Below are positions 23,496 to 37,432 of a stretch of 64,000 nt of DNA, piece by piece. How positions within the stretch are numbered: the stretch's first letter is position 1; each line of letters opens with the position of its first letter. Both the position numbers and the translations under genes were made by a program. Below the pieces are notes generated by a model. That model had not been told where the DNA came from. It did no database searches and saw only the letters and a list, made by a program, of their open reading frames with translations. The stretch lies in NCBI GenBank assembly GCA_030674185.1, contig JAPXFY010000022.1, positions 2,406,593-2,470,592 on the forward strand. The letters are read 5' to 3'. The DNA is from Monoplex corrugatus (Eukaryota > Mollusca > Gastropoda > Littorinimorpha > Ranellidae).

Positions 23496-24004
23496 AAGCC
23501 AACAAAGGGAGCAACACTGACAGTGTTTTTCTTCACATATTGGTATTAACTGCAAGTGGCGTTTGTTTCATAATGTACAAACCTGTGGCAATGCAACAGT
23601 TCTGGGTGAATCATGTAAGATCACAATGACCTATTGTTTTGTGTAACGATCCGGACACACAATAATCCCGTCACAGCCCCAGTTGCCAGTTGATTTTCAC
23701 TTCCAGTCTATCGTGACGGTGTCACAACACTGGGAATAAATTCCCCAGTCTATTCACCGACGTCCTGAATGAAGCTGGAGAATGGCAGCAGGAGTGAAAG
23801 ACACGGCTTTGTAAAGTGTTTCCATACAAAACCGCGCACTGCTGACTTCAGTACAGTGTTTGTGTAAACCATGACGAAAGCTTGACATAAACAGTTAGAT
23901 AATGTGCTTGGCACTCCCTGGCATTACTTAAGTATGTGGCGAACAATTCAGATTTTTCTTTAGTTCATGGGCTGCACCTCACATGTGCACTGAAATAAGA
24001 TACA
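23496..24004. other. No gene recognised
   Basis: About 500 bp of apparently unique, non-repetitive sequence without a convincing coding frame. Short exons cannot be excluded. Confidence 0.5.
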
Positions 24005-24165
24005 AGTGGGTGTTAGCATGTATGGCCGCTATTCTACTCTGCCCAGTAGGCGTCCATACTCCGTTTTCATGGGTGTGCATGCAGGTTGTTTTTGTGTTTC
24101 CGTAAGCCAGTGAACACTATCAGGAGTTATAAAATCTCTGATGTGTAAATTTGATGTTGTGCATG
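24005..24165 (-). repeat. Dispersed repeat family B (minus copy)
   Basis: On the minus strand it reads 'acggaaacacaaaaac', 'cctgcatgcacaccc' and 'gaaaacggagtatggacgcc', aligning with the 3' part of the copy at 6795-6965. It abuts the 40-bp array. Confidence 0.5.
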
Positions 24166-24185
24166 TGTAGACGCATGACAGTCGT

Positions 24186-25829
24186 TCAGACACTAACAGC
24201 TCTGTACACATGTTGACATACAACATCAGACACTAACAGCTCTGTACACATGTTGACATACAACATCAGACACTAACAGCTCTGTACACATGTTGACATA
24301 CAACATCAGACACTAACAGCTCTGTACACATGTTGACATACAACATCAGACACTAACAGCTCTGTACATATGTTGACATACAAGATCAGACACTAACAGC
24401 TCTGTACATATGTTGACATACAAGATCAGACACTAACAGCTCTGTACACATGTTGACATACAAGATCAGACACTAACAGCTCTGTACATATGTTGACATA
24501 CAAGATCAGACACTAACAGCTCTGTACATATGTTGACATACAAGATCAGACACTAACAGCTCTGTACATATGTTGACATACAAGATCAGACACTAACAGC
24601 TCTGTACATATGTTGACATACAAGATCAGACACTAACAGCTCTGTACATATGTTGACATACAAGATCAGACACTAACAGCTCTGTACATATGTTGACATA
24701 CAAGATCAGACACTAACAGCTCTGTACATATGTTGACATACAAGATCAGACACTAACAGCTCTGTACATATGTTGACATACAAGATCAGACACTAACAGC
24801 TCTGTACATATGTTGACATACAAGATCAGACACTAACAGCTCTGTACACACGTTGACATACAACATCAGACACTACACTAACAGCTCTGTACACATGTTG
24901 ACATACAACATCAGACACTAACAGCTCTGTACACATGTTGACATACAACATCAGACACTACACTAACAGCTCTGTACATATGTTGACATACAACATCAGA
25001 CACTAACAGCTCTGTACACATGTTGACATACAACATCAGACACTAACAGCTCTGTACACATGTTGACATACAACATCAGACACTAACAGCTCTGTACACA
25101 TGTTGACATACAACATCAGACACTAACAGCTCTGTACACATGTTGACATACAACATCAGACACCAACAGCTCTGTACACATGTTGACATACAACATCAGA
25201 CACTAACAGCTCTGTACACATGTTGACATACAACATCAGACACTAACAGCTCTGTACACATGTTGACATACAACATCAGACACTAACAGCTCTGTACACA
25301 TGTTGACATACAACATCAGACACTAGCAGCTCTGTACACATGTTGACATACAACATCAGACACTAACAGCTCTGTACACATGTTGACATACAACATCAGA
25401 CACTAACAGCTCTGTACACATGTTGACATACAAGATCAGACACTAACAGCTCTGTACACATGTTGACATACAAGATCAGACACTAACAGCTCTGTACACA
25501 TGTTGACATACAACATCAGACACTAACAGCTCTGTACACATGTTGACATACAAGATCAGACACTAACAGCTCTGTACACATGTTGACATACAACATCAGA
25601 CACTAACAGCTCTGTACACATGTTGACATACAAGATCAGACACTAACAGCTCTGTACACATGTTGACATACAAGATCAGACACTAACAGCTCTGTACACA
25701 TGTTGACATACAAGATAATAATAATAATAATAATTACAATATTTATATAGCGCAAAATCTTGATAAAATCAAATCTAAGCGCTGAAGCAGACACACACGC
25801 AAGCACGCACGCACGCACGCACGCACACG

Positions 25830-25870
<41 letters not shown>

Positions 25871-27580
25871 ACACACACACACACACACACGGCTATAAAT
25901 GGGGAGAAAGAATAAAAGCAATAAAAGCAAGAATAAAACCAATGGAAAATTATAGAGAGCATAGCATATACAATTATATATTATAACCATGTGATTCCCT
26001 CCGAGCGGAGACAGGCTGCAGGGGGGGGGGGGGGTGGGGGTTGAGTGAGGTTAGGATTTTATGCGGAGGAGAAAAGGTGAGTTTTGAGAGCGGACTTGAA
26101 GGAGACAAAAGTAGGTTGCTGACGGACTGAGAGAGGAAGTTTGTTCCAGGAGAGTGGACCAGAAACAGAGAAGGCTCGTGGACCATAGGTATTGAGCTTA
26201 GTGCGTGGAAAGCGAAAAGTCAGAGGATCGGAGGCAGAGCGGAGGGTACGTGAGGGAAGATAGATCTCAAGTAGGCTTGACAGGTAATCGGGGGCTGCGT
26301 TATTGAGGCTTTTGTAGCACATGGTGTCTAGTTTGTACTGTATGCGCTTTGATACAGGGAGCCAGTGAAGTTGTGCCAGGAGAGGAGATATGTGATCAGA
26401 CACTAACAGCTCTGTACACATGTTGACATACAACATCAGACACTACACTAACAGCTCTGTACACATGTTGACATACAAGATCAGACACTAACACAAAGAC
26501 CTCTGTACACATGTTGACATACAAGATCAGACACTAACAGCTCTGTACACATGTTGACATACAAGATCAGACACTAAACAGCTCTGTACACATGTTGACA
26601 TACAACATCAGACACTACACTAACAGCTCTGTACACATGTTGACATACAAGATCAGACACTAACAGCTCTGTACACATGTTGATCTACAAGATCAGACAC
26701 TAACAGCTCTGTACACATGTTGACATACAACATCAGACACTAACAGCTCTGTACACATGTTGACATACAAGATCAGACACTAACAGCTCTGTACACATGT
26801 TGACATACAAGATCAGACACTAACAGCTCTGTACACATGTTGACATACAACATCAGACACTACACTAACAGCTCTGTACACATGTTGACATACAAGATCA
26901 GACACTAACAGCTCTGTACACATGTTGATCTACAAATCAGACATTAACAGCTCTGTACACATGTTGATCATACAAGATCAGACATTAACAGCTCTGTACA
27001 CATGTTGACATACAAGATCAGACATTAACAGCTCTGTACACATGTTGACACACAAGATCAGACACTAACAGCTCTGTACACATGTTGATCTACAAGATCA
27101 GACATTAACAGCTCTGTACACATGTTGACACACAAGATCAGACACTAACAGCTCTGTACACATGTTGACATACAAGATCAGACACTAACAGCTCTGTACA
27201 CATGTTGACACACAAGATCAGACACTAACAGCTCTGTACACATGTTGACATACAAGTTCAGACACTAACAGCTCTGTACACATGTTGACATACAAGATCA
27301 GACACTAACAGCTCTGTACACATGTTGACATACAAGATCAGACACTAACAGCTCTGTACACATGTTGACATACAAGATCAGACACTAACAGCTATGTACA
27401 CATGTTGATATACAAGATCAGACACTAACAGCTCTGTACACATGTTGACATACAAGATCAGACACTAACAGCTCTGTGCACATGTTGACATACAACATCA
27501 GACACTAACAGCTCTGTACACATGTTGACATACAAGATCAGACACTAACAGCTCTGTACACATGTTGACATACAAGATCA
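24186..27580. repeat. 40-bp satellite-like array, split by a LINE
   Basis: About 67 units containing 'agacactaacagctctgtac' and 'acatgttgacatacaa'. Variant units are arranged in blocks: about a dozen consecutive units near 24361-24840 carry 'acatatg' with 'caagat', while neighbours carry 'acacatg' with 'caacat'. Some units hold an extra 'actac' (for example 24874 and 24960). The block 25712-26398 is a retrotransposon fragment inserted in the array. Confidence 0.97.
25712..26398 (-). mobile_element. LINE 3' end inserted in the 40-bp array
   Basis: Reading leftward from 26398, about 110 codons encode the C-terminal tail of a CR1/L2-type reverse transcriptase: SPLLAQLHWLPVSKRIQYKL, YLPSRTLRSASDPL and YGPRAFSVSGPLSWNKLPLS, ending LKTHLFSSA. 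A 3' UTR with a poly-G/C run and a CA/TGCG microsatellite (25790-25890) follows, then 'gcgctatataaat' and an (ATT)n tail. Array units resume directly on both sides ('tacaagat' and 'gatcagac'). It is 5'-truncated and shares its 3' UTR with 8380-8658 and 55246-55505. Confidence 0.85.
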
Positions 27581-27639
27581 GAAAGTCTACAACGGTTGGT
27601 CACCACGAGGTACCCATGCAGGTCCAAACCCAGACTCTG

Positions 27640-28615
27640 ACTAGTACAGCACTGTCTTCAAGGTTCATATTGCTTACAACCCAGCCGACTACTACAGCCA
27701 TATCAGGGCTAAACCATATTAAAAACGACAACCAAGTTCAAGGTTCATATTGCTTACAACCCAGCCGACTACTACAGCCATATCAGGGCTAACACCATAT
27801 TAAAAACGACAACCAAGTTCAAGGTTCATATTGCTTACAACCCAGCCGACTACTACAGCCATATCAGGGCTAACACCATATTAAAAACGACAACCAAGTT
27901 CAAGGTTCATATTGCTTACAACCCAGCCGACTACTACAGCCATATCAGGGCTAACACCATATTAAAAACGACAACCAAGTTCAAGGTTCATATTGCTTAC
28001 AACCCAGCCGAATACTACAGCCATATCAGGGCTAACACCATATTAAAAACGACAACCAAGTTCAAGGTTCATATTGCTTACAACCCAGCCGACTACTACA
28101 GCCATATCAGGGCTAACACCATATTAAAAACGACAACCAAGTTCAAGGTTCATATTGCTTACAACCCAGCCGACTACTACAGCCATATCAGGGCTAACAC
28201 CTTATTAAAAACGACAACCAAGTTCAAGGTTCATATTGCTTACAACCCAGCCGACTACTACAGCCATATCAGGGCTAACACCATATAAAAACGACAACCA
28301 AGTTCAAGGTTCATATTGCTTACAACCCAGCCGACTTCTAGAGCCATATCAGGGTTAACGCCACGTTAAAAACGACAACCAAGTTCAAGGTTCATATTGC
28401 TTACAGCCCAGCCGACTACTACAGCCATATCAGGGTTAACGCCACGTTAAAAACGACAACCAAGTTCAAGGTTCATATTGCTTACAACCCAGCCGACTTC
28501 TAGAGCCATATCAGGTCTAACACCATAATAAAAACGACAACCAAGTTCAAGGTTCATACTGCTTACAACCCAGCCGACTACTACAGCCATATCAGGGCTA
28601 ACGCCATGTTAAAAA
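27640..28615. repeat. 81-bp minisatellite
   Basis: About 12 units containing 'caaggttcatattgcttac', 'cagccgactactacagcc' and 'gggctaacaccatattaaaa'. Later units carry more changes ('cttctag', 'ggttaacgccacg'). The last piece resembles the sequence next to the SINE head at 41545-41575, so the array may come from that element's flank. Confidence 0.95.
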
Positions 28616-29003
28616 CGAGAGAGCCAAAGCCAGAGCCAGCCAGCCAGCCAGCCAGCCAGATAGATAGCCTTGGGTGGGGTGGGGGTGGGGGAAACACGTG
28701 TGTGTTAGTACAATCAGGGGGTCAATGAACTGTACATGCTCAGTGGAGTGGACACTGGGTGGACACTGCATGGCTCAGTGGTCTTGAGTTCCAGTCTGCT
28801 GAGTGACCACAATGGTAAGGGCACTGTTCCAGACTCCATCTTTACATAATACATCAACACGCCTTTGTCTCTGTATACACACTGTTGGTCGTGCTCACAC
28901 ACATGCAGCCTAGTGGGCAGTGCTATGGTCCCCTGAGTCAACACTATGAGACTTATACTGTATTTACATCAATACCTTTCTCTCTTTATAGAAACATTAG
29001 CAG

Positions 29004-29041
<38 letters not shown>

Positions 29042-29072
29042 CACACACACACACAACACACACACACACACA

Positions 29073-29110
<38 letters not shown>
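28616..29110. other. CCAG and CA microsatellites around a gene-free spacer
   Basis: (CCAG)n is at 28633-28660 and (CA)n with interruptions at 29003-29108. Between them, about 300 bp without a recognisable gene. Confidence 0.8.
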
Positions 29111-29112
<2 letters not shown>

Positions 29113-29149
29113 CACTACGGTATGTAAAAAGCATACATTGCACCAAGTC

Positions 29150-32100
29150 GAGGAACACAAACAAAATACAACACACACAGCCACACATCACAGCAAGGAG
29201 AACAGGAAGAACACAACACTGATACTAAATACAACAAGGAAAACACAAAGAACACAACACAGCCACAAAGTAAACAAAGAGAACACAAAGAACACAACAC
29301 AGTCAAAAAGTACACAAAGAGAACAGGAATAACACAACACAGCCACAAAGAACAAGAACACAAAGAACACAACACAGCCACAAAGTACAAGAACACAAAG
29401 AACACAACACAGCCACAAAGAACAAGAACACAACACAGCCACAAAGAACACACAACACAGCCACAAAGAACACAACACAGCCACAAAGAACACAACACAG
29501 CCACAAAGAACAAGAACACAGCCACAAAGAACAAGAACACAAAGAACACAACACAGCCACAAAGAACAAGAACACAGCCACAAAGAACACAACACAGCCA
29601 CAAAGAACACAACAAGCCACAAAGAACAAGAACACAGCCACAAAGAACAAGAACACAGCCACAAAGAACACAACACAGCCACAAAGTACAAGAACACAAA
29701 GAACAAGAACACAGCCACAAAGTACAAGAACACAAAGAACACAACACAGCCACAAAGAACAAGAACACAACAGCCACAAAGAACACAACACAGCCACAAA
29801 GAACAAGAACACAACACAGCCACAAAGAACACAACACAGCCACAAAGAACAAGAACACAAAGAACACAACACAGCCACAAAGAACACAACACACAGTCAA
29901 AAATACACAAAGAGAACAGGAATAACACAACACAGCCACAAAGTACAAAGAGAACACAACACAGCCACAAAGAACACAACACAGCCACAAAGAACAAGAA
30001 CACAAAGAACACAACACAGCCACAAAGAACACAACACAGTCAAAAAGTACACAAAGAGAACACAAAGAACACAACACCGTCACAAAGTACAAAGAGAACA
30101 CAAAGAACACAACAACGTCACAAAGTACAAAGAGAACACAACAACGTCACAAAGTACAAAGAGAACACAAAGAACACAACACCGTCACAAAGTACAAAGA
30201 GAACACAACACAGCCACAAAGAACAGGAACACAACACAGCCACAAAGAACACAACACAGCCACAAAGAACACAACACAGCCACAAAGAACAAGAACACAG
30301 CCACAAAGAACAAGAACACAGCCACAAAGAACAAGAACACAGCCACAAAGAACAAGAACACAAAGAACACAACACAGCCACAAAAAACAAGAACAGAACA
30401 CAAAGAACACAACACAGCCACAAAGTACAAGGAGAACAGAACACAAAGAACACAACACAGCCACACAAAGAACACAACACAGCCACAAAGTACAAGAAAA
30501 ACACAAAGAACACAACACAGCCACAAAGTACAAGGACAGCACAACACAAAGAACAACATAGCCACAAAGTACAAGAAACAAACACACAACACAAGCAAAA
30601 ACCACAACACAGCACATACAAGAGTAAAACAAAGAAACAACACAGCCAAAGTACAGACAACACAAGACACAACAGCCACAAAGTACAAGGAAAGCACAAC
30701 ACAAAGAACACAACACAGCCACAAAGTACAAGAAAAACACAAAGAACACAACACAGCCACAAAGTACAAGGAAGCACAACACAAAGAACACAAACACATC
30801 ACAAAGTACAAGAAAAACACAAAGAACACAACACAGCCACAAAGTACAAGAAAAACACAAAGACACACACAGCACAAAGACAAAAAAAACAAAACACAAA
30901 CACAATCCACACAAAGTACAAGAAAACACACAAAAGAACAACAACACCAGCCACAAAGTACAAAAAAACACCAAAGACACAACACAGCTCACAAAGTACA
31001 AGAAAAACCACAAAGAACACAACACAGCCACCAAGTACAAGGACACACACACAAAGAACACACAAAGTACAAAGTACAAGAAAAACCACAAAGAAACACA
31101 ACACAGCCCAAAAGTACAAGAAAAACCACAAAGAAGCACAACACAGCCACAAAGTACAAGGAGAGCACAACACAAAGAACACAACACAGCCACAAAGTAC
31201 AAGAAAAACACAAAGAACACAACACAGCCACAAAGTACAAGAAAAACCACAAAGAACACAACACAGCCACAAAGTACAAGAAAAACCACAAAGAACACAA
31301 CACAGCACAAAGTACAAGAAAAACACAAAGAACACAACCAGCCACAAAGTACAAGAAAAACACAAAGAACACAACACAGCCACAAAGTACAAGAAAAACA
31401 CAAAGAACACAACACAGCCACAAAGTACAAGAAAAACACAAAGAACACAACAGCCACAAAGTAAAAGAAAAACACAAAGAACACAAACAGCCACAAAGTA
31501 CAAGGAAAGCACAACACAAAGAACACAACACAGCCACAAAGTACAAGAAAAACACAAAGAACACAACACAGCACAAAGTACAAGAAAAACACAAAGAACA
31601 CAACACAGCCAAAAGTACAAGGAGAGCACAACACAAAGGAACACACAAGTTACAAAGTACAAGAAAAACACAAAGAAACAACAGCGCAGCCACAAAGTAC
31701 AAGAAAAACACAAAGAACACAACACAGCCACAAAGTACAAGGAGAGCACAACACAAAGAACACAACAAGTACAAAGTACAAGAAAAACACAAAGAACACA
31801 ACACAGCCACAAAGTACAAGAAAAACACAAAGAACACAACACAGCCACAAAGTACAAGAAAAAACACAAAGAACACAACACAGCCACAAAGTAACACAAA
31901 AACACAAAGAACAACAACACAGCACAAAGTACAAGAAAACACAAAGAACACAAACAGCCACAAAGTACAAGAAAAACACAAAGAACACAACACAGCCACA
32001 AAGTACAAGACCAAGACAACACAACCACAAGACAGAAACACAACACAGCCACAAAGTACAAGAAAAACACAAAAGAACACAACACAGCCACAAAGTACAA

Positions 32101-34590
32101 GAACACAACACAAAGAACAACAACACCACAGCCAAAAGTACAAGGAAAGAACAAAGCAAAAGCACAACAAAAGCACAAAGACAAGAAAAACACAAAGAAA
32201 CACACAGCCACAAAGTACAAGAAAAACACAAAGAACACAACACAGCCACACAGTACAAGGAGAGCACAACACAAAGAACAACACAGCCACAAAGTACAAA
32301 TACACAAAAAACACAAACACAGCCACAAAGTACAAGAGAAAAACACAAAGAACACAACACAGCCACAAAGTACAAGAAAACACAAAGACACAACACAGCC
32401 ACAAGTACAAGGAGAGCACAACACAAAGAACACAACACAGCCACAAAGTACAAGAAAACACAAAGAACACAACACAGCCACAAAGTACAAGAAAAACACA
32501 AAGAACACAACACAGCCACAAAGTACAAGGATAGCACAACACAAAGAACACACACAGCCACAAAGTACAAGGAAGCAAACACAAAGAACACAACACAGCC
32601 ACAAAGTACAAGGAAAGCACAACACAAAGAACACAACACAGCCACAAAGTACAAGAAAAACACAAAGAACACAACACAGCCACAAAGTACAAGGAAGCAC
32701 AACACAAAGAACACAACACAGCCACAAAGTACAAGAAAAACACAAAGAACACAACACAGCCACAAAGTACAAGGAAAGCACAACACAAAGAACACAACAC
32801 AGCCACAAAGTACAAGAAAAACACAAAGAACACAAACACAGCCACAAAGTACAAGATAGCACAACACAAAGAACACAACACAGCCACAAAGTACAAGAAA
32901 ACATAAAGAACACAACACAAACCACAAAGTACAAGGAAAGCACAACACAAAGAACACAACACAGCCACAAAGTACAAGAAAAACACAAAGAACACAACAC
33001 AGCCACAAAGTACAAGAAAACCACAAAGAGCACAACACAGCCACAAAGTACAAGGAAGCACAACCAAAGAACACACAAGTTACAAAGTACAAGAAAAAAC
33101 AAAGAACACAACACAGCCACAAAGTACAAGAAAACAAAAGAACACAACACAGCCACAAAGTACAAGGACAGCACAACACAAAGAACACAACACAGCCACA
33201 ACGTACAAGAAAAACACAAAGAACACAACACAGCCACAAAGTACAAGAAAACACAAAGAACACAACACAGCCACAAAGTACAAGGACAGACAACACAAAG
33301 AACACAACACAGCCACAAAGTACAAAGAAAAACACAAAGAACACAACACGCACAAAGTACAAGAAAAACACAAAGAACACAACACAGCCACAAAGTACAA
33401 GAGAAGCACAACACAAAGACACAACAAACAGCCACAAAGTACAAGAAAAAACACAAAGAACACAACACAGCCACAAAGTACAAGAAAAACCACAAAGAAC
33501 ACAACACAGCCACAAAGTACAAGAAAAACACAAAGAGCACACAACACAGCCACAAAGTACAAGACAGCACAACACAAAGAACACAAAGTTACAAAGTACA
33601 AGAAAAACCACAAAGAACACAACACAGCCACAAAGTACAAGAAAAACCACAAAGAGCACAACACAGCCACAAAGTACAAGAAAAAACACAAAGAGCACAA
33701 CACAGCCACAGAGTACACGAAAAACACAAAGAACACAACACAGCCACAAAGTACAAGAAAAAACACAAAGAGCACAACACAGCCCACAGAGTACAAGAAA
33801 AACACAAAGAACACAACACAGTCACAAAGTACAAGAAAACACAAAGAACACAACAGCCACAAAGTACAAGAAAAACACAAAGAACACAACACAGCCACAA
33901 AGTACAAGGACAGCACAACACAAAGAACACAACACAGCCACAAAGTACAAGAAAAACCAAAGAACACAGCGCAGCCACAAAGTACAAGAAAAACACAAAG
34001 AACACAACACAGCCACAAAGTACAAGGAGAGCACAACACAAAGAACACAACAAAGTTACAAAGTACAAGAAAAACACAAAGAACACAACACAGCCACAAT
34101 GTACAAGAAAACACAAAGAACACAACACAGCCACAAAGTACAGGAAAAACACAAAGAACACAACGCAGCCACAAAGTACAAGGAGAGCACAACACAAAGA
34201 ACACAACACAGCCACAAAGTACAAGAAAAACACAAAGAACACAACACAGCCATAAAGTACAAGGAGAGCACAACACAAAGAACACAGCAACAAAGTACAA
34301 GGAGAGCAGAACACAAAGAACACAACACAGCCACAAAGTACAAGGAGAGCAGAACACAAAGAACACAACACAGCCACAAAGTACAAGAAGAGCAGAACAC
34401 AACACAGCCACAAAGTACAAGAAAAACACAAAGAACACAGCACAGCCACAAAGTACAAGAAAAACACAAAGAACACAACACAGCCACAAAGTACAAGGAG
34501 AGCACAACACAAAGAACACAACACAGCCACAAACTACAAGGAGAGCACAACACAAAGAACACAGCAACAAAGTACAAAGACACCGGCCAA
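29150..34590. repeat. About 5.4-kb A/C-rich minisatellite
   Basis: Two interleaved unit types share 'acacagccacaaagtacaag': one continues 'aaaaacacaaagaac' and the other 'gagagcacaacacaaagaac'. The left third uses shorter units ('cacaaagaacaagaac'). The + strand has almost no T except in GTAC. Many one- or two-base dropouts occur. Minus-strand frames of up to 923 codons, rich in Cys, Leu, Phe and Val, are by-products of the repeat. Confidence 0.95.
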
Positions 34591-35500
34591 TGGCCGATTA
34601 CGTCATCAGTACATACACAGAATCAGGTCCACCCTATCCAGATTTGATTTATTCATTACAGGTGTCAATACTCTAAGCCCTGACCCCCAAATCTACCCTG
34701 TAAAAAAAAAAAACCACATACAACGGGTCTCTCACACGTCTAATCCCGGTATTTCACTGTCACTGTGCCAGTGTCAAAGACGACAATGGCTGAATGCCCA
34801 CAGAGATCACTGAACCTATATTATAATTTTATATATCTGGTTACACCAATCGGCTTGGGGCAAGCTGAACACAACTTTTGGTGCAATGAGATGCAGTTGG
34901 GACCCGTAGCTGTTGCAGTGACACGCACAGACAGTGAATTAATTTAACATGGAAATGACACTCGCTCTGTGTGGTACATACCTGATGGCGGACATACAGA
35001 CAGACAGACAGACCACATACCTGATGGCGGACATACAGACAGACACACAGACAGACACCCATACAGCGAGAGGAGGGGTCAGACACTACGACAGACTGAC
35101 AAGATCAAGTGAGATAAAGACGCCTCACTTCCATCATAACTACTTAACCCCCCTCCCTCCCCCACCCCTACACCTCTCCACCAACCCAACCTCCACATGT
35201 AATTTCTGAAATGAGATATCCAACAAGTCCTTGAACGTGATCATATGGACCGCACCTGTTCCAATCCACTTCTCACCTCATCCTCATCATCATCATTACC
35301 AACCTTTCCCGACATCTCAAAAGCACACCTTCCTTAACTTTCCAAAATTATCACCCCTTTCACTCCTACACCCTATATATACCAGCTCCCTGCAGGAAGC
35401 TGTTGGTTTGAACGAGGCAGTGATAGGGTTAATTTCTGGGAACATAATTTCACAAACATCAAGTGAGATCACCTGAGCAGCACCTGCTTCCAAGCCATCA
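34591..35500. other. No gene recognised; short duplications
   Basis: Contains a duplicated 'cctgatggcggacatacag' with CAGA repeats (34979-35060) and a TTAACCC-family trace near 35330-35450. The remaining sequence looks unique but has no convincing exon. Confidence 0.5.
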
Positions 35501-35735
35501 GCGCTGACAGGTCTGTGAAGATGAAACATCTGTGTGCAGGATATGGATGCGGCCCAACTTTCAAGATGAAAAAGACACGGGTTGGGAGAAAAGTTGTTGG
35601 CAGTCTGTTCAAGAGGGACTCATCGTGCCTGGACAATTCCATACGCGCTCCATCCAAATCTGCAGCAATTACCTGGCGGACTCTATCAGTCTTGACAATA
35701 CAAGAACTGCCCATAAAACCAAGGTCACTGTGACC
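35501..35735 (-). mobile_element. SINE 3' fragment
   Basis: 'ttcaagagggactcatcgtg', 'caattccatacgcgctcc' and 'gcagcaattacctggcgg' match, on the minus strand, the 3' part of the SINE family at 61415-61720. No head is visible. Confidence 0.55.
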
Positions 35736-35739
35736 TATC

Positions 35740-36015
35740 TACACAAGCAATCCATTCAAATTCTCCCTCTCTCACCTTGCAGTCATCACTTAGCAATCCA
35801 TTCAAATTCTCCCTCTCACCTTGCAGTCATCACTTAGCAATCCATTCAAATTCTCCCTCTCTCACCTTGCAGTCGTCACTTAGCAATCCATTCAAATTCT
35901 CCCTCTCTCACCTTGCAGTCGTCACTTAGCAATCCATTCAAATTCTCCTCTCTCATCTTGCAGTCATCACTTAGCAATCCATTCAAATTCTCCCTCTCTC
36001 ACCTTGCAGTCATCC
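35740..36015. repeat. 46-bp minisatellite
   Basis: About six units with 'caatccattcaaattctccc' and 'caccttgcagtcatcactt'. Confidence 0.93.
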
Positions 36016-36351
36016 ACTTAGTCCAATGCAGTTTCTGGTTGTTTCTCCTTATGGACCGAAACCTGGCTGGTAATATATTTTCAACACTCTAGAGCTAGGG
36101 AAAAGCTGTGAAATCGCACAGGTCTCTACCGTATTTAAATCAGACTAACAAAAAGCATTTCACTCTTGGTTAAGGAGACAGAAACTTTGTAAAGCAAGAG
36201 GAGAAGAGCTCTTTGAAACACTGTAAGTTCATGCATGCTGGACTTCTAATTTTCATTTTGAAAGTGACGAGACTTGTGGATTAGCCCTCACAACAGAAAG
36301 GAGATACCCAGAGAAGCAGGAATGAGCAGAGACTATGACTTTAGGGATTTG
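36016..36351. other. No gene recognised
   Basis: About 330 bp, moderately AT-rich, with no repeat or exon that I can support. Confidence 0.5.
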
Positions 36352-37389
36352 AGGACAGTTGTACAAAACCTAGTGAATATAACAGAAATAGAAAGCAAAA
36401 GTAAATGGCAGGAGACAATGGCTGTAACAGGAGACACCAGACAACAGAAATGGCAGGGGACAGTGACTGTAACAGGAGACACCAGACAACAGGAATGACA
36501 GGGGACAGTGGCTGTAACAGGAGACACCAGACAACAGAAATGGCAGGGGACAGTGGCTGTAACAGCAGACACCAGACAACAGGAATGGCAGGGACAGTGG
36601 CTGTAACAGGAGACACCAGAGAACAGGAATGGCAGGGGACAGTAGCTGTAACAGGAGACACCAGACAACAGGAATGCCAGGGGACAGTGGCTGTAACAGG
36701 AGACACCAGACAACAGGAATGGCAGGAGACAGTGGTTGTAACAGGAGACACCAGACAACAGGAATGGCAGGAGACAGTGGCTTAACACCAACAGTCTGTA
36801 ACAGGAGACACCAGACAACAGGAATGACAGGGGACAGTGGCTGTAACAGGAGACACCAGACAACAGAAATGGCAGGGGACAGTGGCTGTAACAGCAGACA
36901 CCAGACAACAGGAATGGCAGGGGACAGTGGCTGTAACAGGAGACACCAGACAACAGGAATGGCAGGAGACAGTGGCTGTAACAGGAGACACCAGACAACA
37001 GGAATGGCAGGAGACAGTGGCTGTAACAGGAGACACCAGACAACAGGAATGGCAGGGGACAGTGGCTGTAACAGGAGACACCAGACAACAGGAATGGCAG
37101 GAGACAGTGGCTGTAACAGGAGACACCAGACAACAGGAATGGCAGGGGACAGTGGCTGTAACAGTAGACACCAGACAACAGGAATGGCAGGAGACAGTGG
37201 CTTAACACTAACAGTCTGGTCACAACGGGAAAGCTGGAGGGAAAGAGAGCACCAGGTAGACCCAGGGAGAAGATACTAGACGGCCTTGCAGAGTGGCTGA
37301 AGACAAGGAGGGTGGAAGAGATGCTTGAGGCAACAAGAGATAGAGACAGACGGAAGTCCATGATCGCCAACGCCATGCAGCAAGGCACC

Positions 37390-37430
<41 letters not shown>

Positions 37431-37432
37431 TC
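36352..37432 (+). pseudogene. RTE-like LINE whose middle is replaced by a minisatellite (copy b)
   Basis: The left edge ('acaaaacctagtgaatata', 'gaaatagaaagcaaaa') aligns with 58810-58848 of the longer copy. The right edge from about 37215 ('ggtcacaacgggaaagctgg' through 'gccaacgccatgcag' to the (GATGAT)n tail) aligns with 59366-59545. The roughly 510 bp of reverse-transcriptase coding sequence expected between these edges is absent. A 45-bp tandem array fills the gap. Confidence 0.8.
36400..37210. repeat. 45-bp minisatellite inside a LINE remnant
   Basis: About 18 units with 'gtggctgtaacaggagacac' and 'cagacaacaggaatggcag'. Twice, at 36781 and 37201, a unit is interrupted by 'cttaacaccaacagtctg' or the close 'cttaacactaacagtctg', suggesting duplication of a larger block of about 420 bp. 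Confidence 0.93.

Noticed and set aside
24186..27580. CRISPR-like direct repeats
   Set aside because: Units are contiguous with no unique spacers, and the sequence is eukaryotic.
29188..34583. Minus-strand Cys/Leu/Phe/Val-rich ORFs of up to 923 codons resembling membrane proteins
   Set aside because: Several frames are open at once over the same A/C-rich array, with no conserved start or domain.
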